Assembly: GCF_000157895.3 (NCBI RefSeq)
Contig: NC_022663.1
Location: 2,914,001-2,978,000 of the forward strand
DNA: 64,000 nucleotides
Reading direction: 5' to 3'
Source of the DNA: Mycobacterium kansasii ATCC 12478
GTDB lineage: Bacteria; Actinomycetota; Actinomycetes; Mycobacteriales; Mycobacteriaceae
How positions within the stretch are numbered: position 1 is the first letter of the stretch; each line of letters opens with the position of its first letter. Shown here in pieces: positions 60,447 to 64,000 of the stretch. A program made the position numbers and the translations under genes. Under the pieces are notes generated by a model, which ran no database searches, had not been told where the DNA came from, and saw only the letters and a list, made by a program, of their open reading frames with translations.

Positions 60447-62804
60447 ATGGGAAACGGGGCACCAGTGACGACAATAAAGCGGGATCGCGACGAGGTATTT
60501 CTCGAATACACCAGGAGCATCTGCCCGGTATGCAAGGTGGTGATCGACGCCCAGGTCAACGTCCGCGGCGGCAAGGTCTATCTGCGCAAGCGGTGCCGCG
60601 ACCATGGCGAGTTCGAGGCTCTGGTGTACGGGGACGCTCAGATGTACGTGGAGTCAACACGATTCAACAAGCCCGGCACCATTCCGCTGCAGTTTCAGAC
60701 CGAGGTCCGCGACGGCTGTCCCAGCGACTGCGGCCTGTGCCCGGACCACAAACAGCACGCCTGCCTCGGCTTGATCGAAGTCAACACGCACTGCAACCTG
60801 GACTGCCCGATCTGTTTCGCCGACTCCGGTCACCAGCCCGACGGCTACGCGCTCACCGTGTCGCAATGCGAGAAGATGCTCGATGCACTCGTCGCCGCCG
60901 AAGGCGAGCCCGAAGTCGTGATGTTCTCCGGCGGCGAGCCGACGATCCACAAGCAGATTCTCGAGTTCGTCGACGCCGCCCAGGCCCGTCCGATCAAGAC
61001 CGTCATCATCAACACCAACGGCATTCGCCTCGCATCGGATCGACGGTTCGTCGCCAGCCTCGCGCAGCGCAACCAACCGGGTCGCCCGGTGCACATCTAC
61101 CTGCAGTTCGACGGGCTCGAAGAAGCAACCCACCGCCAGATCCGGGGCCGTGATCTGCGGGATATCAAGGCCCGCGCGCTGGACAACTGCGCAGCGGCGG
61201 GCCTGACCGTGACGTTGGTAGCCGCCGTCGAGCGCGGGATCAACGATCACGAACTCGGCGCCGTCATCCGGCACGGTATGGGCCAACGCGCGGTGCAGTC
61301 GGTGGTATTCCAGCCGGTCACCCACGCCGGCCGGCACCTGCAGTTCGACCCTCTGACCCGGCTGACCAATTCCGATATCGTGCACGGCATCGCGGCCCAG
61401 CTTCCCGACTGGTTCCGCGCCGACGATTTCTTCCCGGTTCCGTGTTGTTTTCCCACCTGTCGCTCGATCACCTATCTGCTCACCGACGGCGAACATGTGG
61501 TGCCGATTCCACGGCTGCTCGACGTGCAGGATTACCTCGACTACGTGTCCAACCGGGTGATCCCGGACCTGGCGATCCGCGAGGCTCTGGAGAAGTTGTG
61601 GTCGGCGTCGGCCGTGCTGGGCACCGACACCACGATCGAACAGTTGCAGAAGGCGGCAGCAGCGCTCGATTGCGCCAACGCCTGCGGCATCAACCTGCCC
61701 GAGGCGCTCGCCAATCTCACCGATCGGGTGTTCGCCATCGTCATCCAAGACTTCCAGGACCCCTACACCCTCAATGTCAAACAACTGATGAAATGCTGTG
61801 TGCAGCAACTTACTCCGGACGGGCGGCTGATCCCGTTCTGCGCCTACAACTCGGTGGGCTACCGCGAGCAGGTCCGCGAGCAGCTCACCGGGGTGGCGGT
61901 TCTCGATATGGTGCCCAACGCCGCGCCGCTGGCCGGCCTGCTGGCCGACTCCCCACGCGGGTCCAAGCAGGCGCTCGACCGAAAACACCCGTCCCCCAAG
62001 CACCCCGCGCCCATCACGCTTCCGCCGCAACGAATCAAAGCCTGCTGCGCCGAGGCCTATTCCGGTGACATCGTCTCCTTGCTGCTCGGCGACTCCTATC
62101 ATCCGGGCGGTGCGGCGCTGACCCGCAGGCTGGCGGATCAGCTTGGGCTGCGGCCAGGCAAGCGGGTTGCCGACGTCGCTGCCGGGCGGGGCGCCACCGC
62201 TCGGCTACTCGCCGAGGAATACCGCGTGGCCGTCGACGCAGTCGAGCTCAGCGAAACCAATGTGACACACGCCCGGGCGGCCGTCGGGCAGGCCGGCCTG
62301 CACCAGCGCGTGCACCTGCATTACGGCGACGTCGAAGAACTTCCCCTGCCAGGCAATACTTTTGACGCTCTGGTGTGTGAATGCGCGCTGTGCACGTTCC
62401 CAGACAAGGCCGCCGCGGCCCGCCAGTTCGCCCGGGTGCTGCGTCCGGGAGGCTTGGCCGGCATCACGGATGTGACCATCACCGATGACGGCCTGCCGCA
62501 GGAGCTGACCACGCTCGGCGCGTGGGTGGCCTGCATCGCCGACGCCCGATCGGTTGCCGACTACACCGAAATCCTCGACCGGTCCGGGCTGCGCGTCCGC
62601 CACGTCGAGTCCCACGACCAGAGCCTGCTGGAAATGATCGACCGCATCGACGCGCGGCTCACCACCCTGGCCATGGCCTCGCCAAAGATGCTGGCCGACA
62701 ACGGTATCCAGCCTGAAACGGCCCGCGCGTTCACCGCACTGGCGCGCGCCGAGGTCGAAGCCGGACGACTCGGATACATGCTGATGATCGCGGAAAAGGC
62801 GTGA
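60447..62804 (+). CDS. Radical SAM-methyltransferase fusion with extra iron-sulfur cysteine motifs
   Basis: The 785-residue protein has three parts. Residues 20-110 hold cysteine pairs (CPVC at 26-29, Cys50, Cys91/95/98 in CPSDCGLC, Cys106). Residues 112-330 are a radical SAM barrel with the Cys116-x3-Cys120-x2-Cys123 motif (NTHCNLDCPICFADSG) and FSGGEPTIH. The N-terminal cysteine layout resembles the MJ0619/tetraether lipid synthase family. About residues 590-785 form a class I methyltransferase (VADVAAGRGATARLL) preceded by ACCAEAYSGD. The start is uncertain: ATG 60387, ATG 60447 or GTG 60468. The substrate is unknown. Confidence 0.85.
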   Translation: MGNGAPVTTIKRDRDEVFLEYTRSICPVCKVVIDAQVNVRGGKVYLRKRCRDHGEFEALVYGDAQMYVESTRFNKPGTIPLQFQTEVRDGCPSDCGLCPDHKQHACLGLIEVNTHCNLDCPICFADSGHQPDGYALTVSQCEKMLDALVAAEGEPEVVMFSGGEPTIHKQILEFVDAAQARPIKTVIINTNGIRLASDRRFVASLAQRNQPGRPVHIYLQFDGLEEATHRQIRGRDLRDIKARALDNCAAAGLTVTLVAAVERGINDHELGAVIRHGMGQRAVQSVVFQPVTHAGRHLQFDPLTRLTNSDIVHGIAAQLPDWFRADDFFPVPCCFPTCRSITYLLTDGEHVVPIPRLLDVQDYLDYVSNRVIPDLAIREALEKLWSASAVLGTDTTIEQLQKAAAALDCANACGINLPEALANLTDRVFAIVIQDFQDPYTLNVKQLMKCCVQQLTPDGRLIPFCAYNSVGYREQVREQLTGVAVLDMVPNAAPLAGLLADSPRGSKQALDRKHPSPKHPAPITLPPQRIKACCAEAYSGDIVSLLLGDSYHPGGAALTRRLADQLGLRPGKRVADVAAGRGATARLLAEEYRVAVDAVELSETNVTHARAAVGQAGLHQRVHLHYGDVEELPLPGNTFDALVCECALCTFPDKAAAARQFARVLRPGGLAGITDVTITDDGLPQELTTLGAWVACIADARSVADYTEILDRSGLRVRHVESHDQSLLEMIDRIDARLTTLAMASPKMLADNGIQPETARAFTALARAEVEAGRLGYMLMIAEKA

Positions 62805-62905
62805 TCGAGCTCGGGTGATGACGCCCTGGGGGGTGACAGGCCGGTTCGTCGAGGCTTACGTTGGCCCGACAAGGACATCAACCTGACCGGAAGGGCTGTC
62901 TCAGG

Positions 62906-64000
62906 ATGAGAGCGGTAACCTGCCACAACGCGAACCTCGAAGTGGTCGAACAGCCCGCCCCAAAGCCGGCCAAAGGCCAGCTGCTGATCGATGTCCGCAG
63001 GTGTGGCATCTGCGGATCGGACCTGCATGCCCGATTCCATTGCGACGAACTCGCCGACGTGATGGACGAATCGGGCTACCACGCATTCATGCGCTCCAAC
63101 GAGCACGTGGTGTTCGGACACGAGTTCTGCGGCGAGGTGGTCGACTACGGTCCCGGCACCCGCAAGGCCCCCCGGCCCGGCACCCCGGTTGTCGCCATGC
63201 CACTGCTGCGACGCGGCAACGAGGTGCACGGGATCGGGCTGTCGACAATGGCACCCGGCGCTTACGCCGAGCAACTGCTCGTCGAGCAGTCGCTGACCTT
63301 TCCCGTCCCCAACGGCCTGCCGCCCGAGATCGCCGCGCTGACCGAGCCGATGGCCGTCGGCTGGCACGCCGTCCGGCGCGGCGACGTCAGCAAACGTGAC
63401 GTCGCGATCGTGATCGGCTGCGGTCCCATCGGACTCGCGGTGATCTGCATGCTCAAGGCGCACGGCGTACGCACCGTGATCGCGAGCGACTTCTCCCCGG
63501 GCCGGCGCGCGCTGGCCACCGCCTGCGGCGCCGACGCCGTCGTCGACCCGGCGCAGGACTCCCCCTATGCGACGGACGCAAGCCGCAAGCACTTGCAGGG
63601 CATCCTCGATGCGTTCGATCTGGCGGTCGGCACGATCGAAAGGCTGCACCGACTGCGGCTGCCGTGGTGGCACGTGTGGCGCGTCGCCGAAGCGGCCGGT
63701 GCCGCCACGCCCAAACATCCGGTCATCTTCGAATGCGTCGGTGTCCCAGGCATTATCGACGGCATCATCGCGAGCGCGCCGCTGTTTTCCCGCGTCGTCG
63801 TGGTCGGGGTCTGCATGGGCGCCGACCACATCCGCCCGGCGATGGCGATCAACAAAGAAATCGACCTGCGGTTCGTGCTCGGCTACACCCCGCTCGAGTT
63901 CCGGGACACGCTGCACATGCTCGCCGACGGCAAGGTCAACGCCGATCCGCTGATCACCGGGACCGTCGGGCTGGCCGGTGTCGAGGCCGCATTCGACGCG
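62906..64000 (+). CDS. Zinc-dependent alcohol dehydrogenase-like protein (Rv3726 homologue), 3' truncated
   Basis: The frame is open to the window edge, so the end is missing; 365 residues are present, near the full family length of about 397. It starts MRAVTCHNANLEVVEQP and has the medium-chain dehydrogenase marks: zinc site RRCGICGSDLHARFH and FGHEFCGEVVD, and the cofactor motif VIGCGPIGLAVICML. An insert (WWHVWRVAEAAGAA) is present. The substrate is unknown. Gene order matches Rv3725-Rv3726, with about 12 kb of other genes between. Confidence 0.92.
   Translation, partial: MRAVTCHNANLEVVEQPAPKPAKGQLLIDVRRCGICGSDLHARFHCDELADVMDESGYHAFMRSNEHVVFGHEFCGEVVDYGPGTRKAPRPGTPVVAMPLLRRGNEVHGIGLSTMAPGAYAEQLLVEQSLTFPVPNGLPPEIAALTEPMAVGWHAVRRGDVSKRDVAIVIGCGPIGLAVICMLKAHGVRTVIASDFSPGRRALATACGADAVVDPAQDSPYATDASRKHLQGILDAFDLAVGTIERLHRLRLPWWHVWRVAEAAGAATPKHPVIFECVGVPGIIDGIIASAPLFSRVVVVGVCMGADHIRPAMAINKEIDLRFVLGYTPLEFRDTLHMLADGKVNADPLITGTVGLAGVEAAFDA

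Overview
The window is high-GC, densely packed actinobacterial DNA that follows the Mycobacterium tuberculosis gene order from Rv3698 to Rv3726. Landmarks are egtEDCBA, Rv3705c, asd-ask, leuA, dnaQ, murT-gatD, recR-ebfC, Rv3717-Rv3720, dnaZX, Rv3722c, ffs/tRNA-Ser, lucA, cut5, Rv3725 and Rv3726. A PE_PGRS gene and three PPE-MPTR genes point to a slow-growing mycobacterium. A catalase gene, an IS1634-like element, an intact cut5, a leuA without its tandem repeat, and about 14 kb of extra genes between lucA and cut5 argue against the M. tuberculosis complex. A relative of the M. kansasii / M. marinum / M. szulgai group is likely, but this is inferred from gene content only.

Layout. 1-1659: end of a Rv3698-like gene and a methyltransferase. 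1671-3675: insertion sequence. 3670-9059: the ergothioneine operon egtABCDE on the minus strand. 9192-13855: exported and envelope proteins plus a catalase. 13857-16166: asd-ask for the aspartate family of amino acids. 16474-18406: leuA with a leucine leader peptide and a pseudoknot-like RNA leader. 18449-20984: PE_PGRS and a TetR/membrane-protein pair with two palindromic operators. 21027-34647: core genes for DNA replication and repair (dnaQ, recR, ebfC, dnaZX), lipid II amidation (murT-gatD), a peptidoglycan amidase, lipid-modifying enzymes, aspartate aminotransferase, SRP RNA, tRNA-Ser and lucA.

34649-48941 is accessory. It holds an enoyl-CoA hydratase, a 19-kDa-type lipoprotein, a TPR-like plus CHAT-protease operon with two tightly coupled proteins of unknown function just downstream, a DapDH-like dehydrogenase, three tandem PPE-MPTR genes and a CsbD-like gene. 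The TPR-CHAT cluster is the best candidate for an undescribed system.

49007-64000 begins with intact cut5 and the Rv3725 homologue. It continues into a redox and export module: AhpD-like proteins, a Crp/Fnr regulator, an MPT63-like protein, a Tat multicopper oxidase with a secreted partner, a patatin, DsbF-CcdA, and a DUF427 protein fused to a MerT-like membrane domain. It ends with a cysteine-rich radical SAM-methyltransferase fusion and the Rv3726-like zinc dehydrogenase, cut by the window edge.
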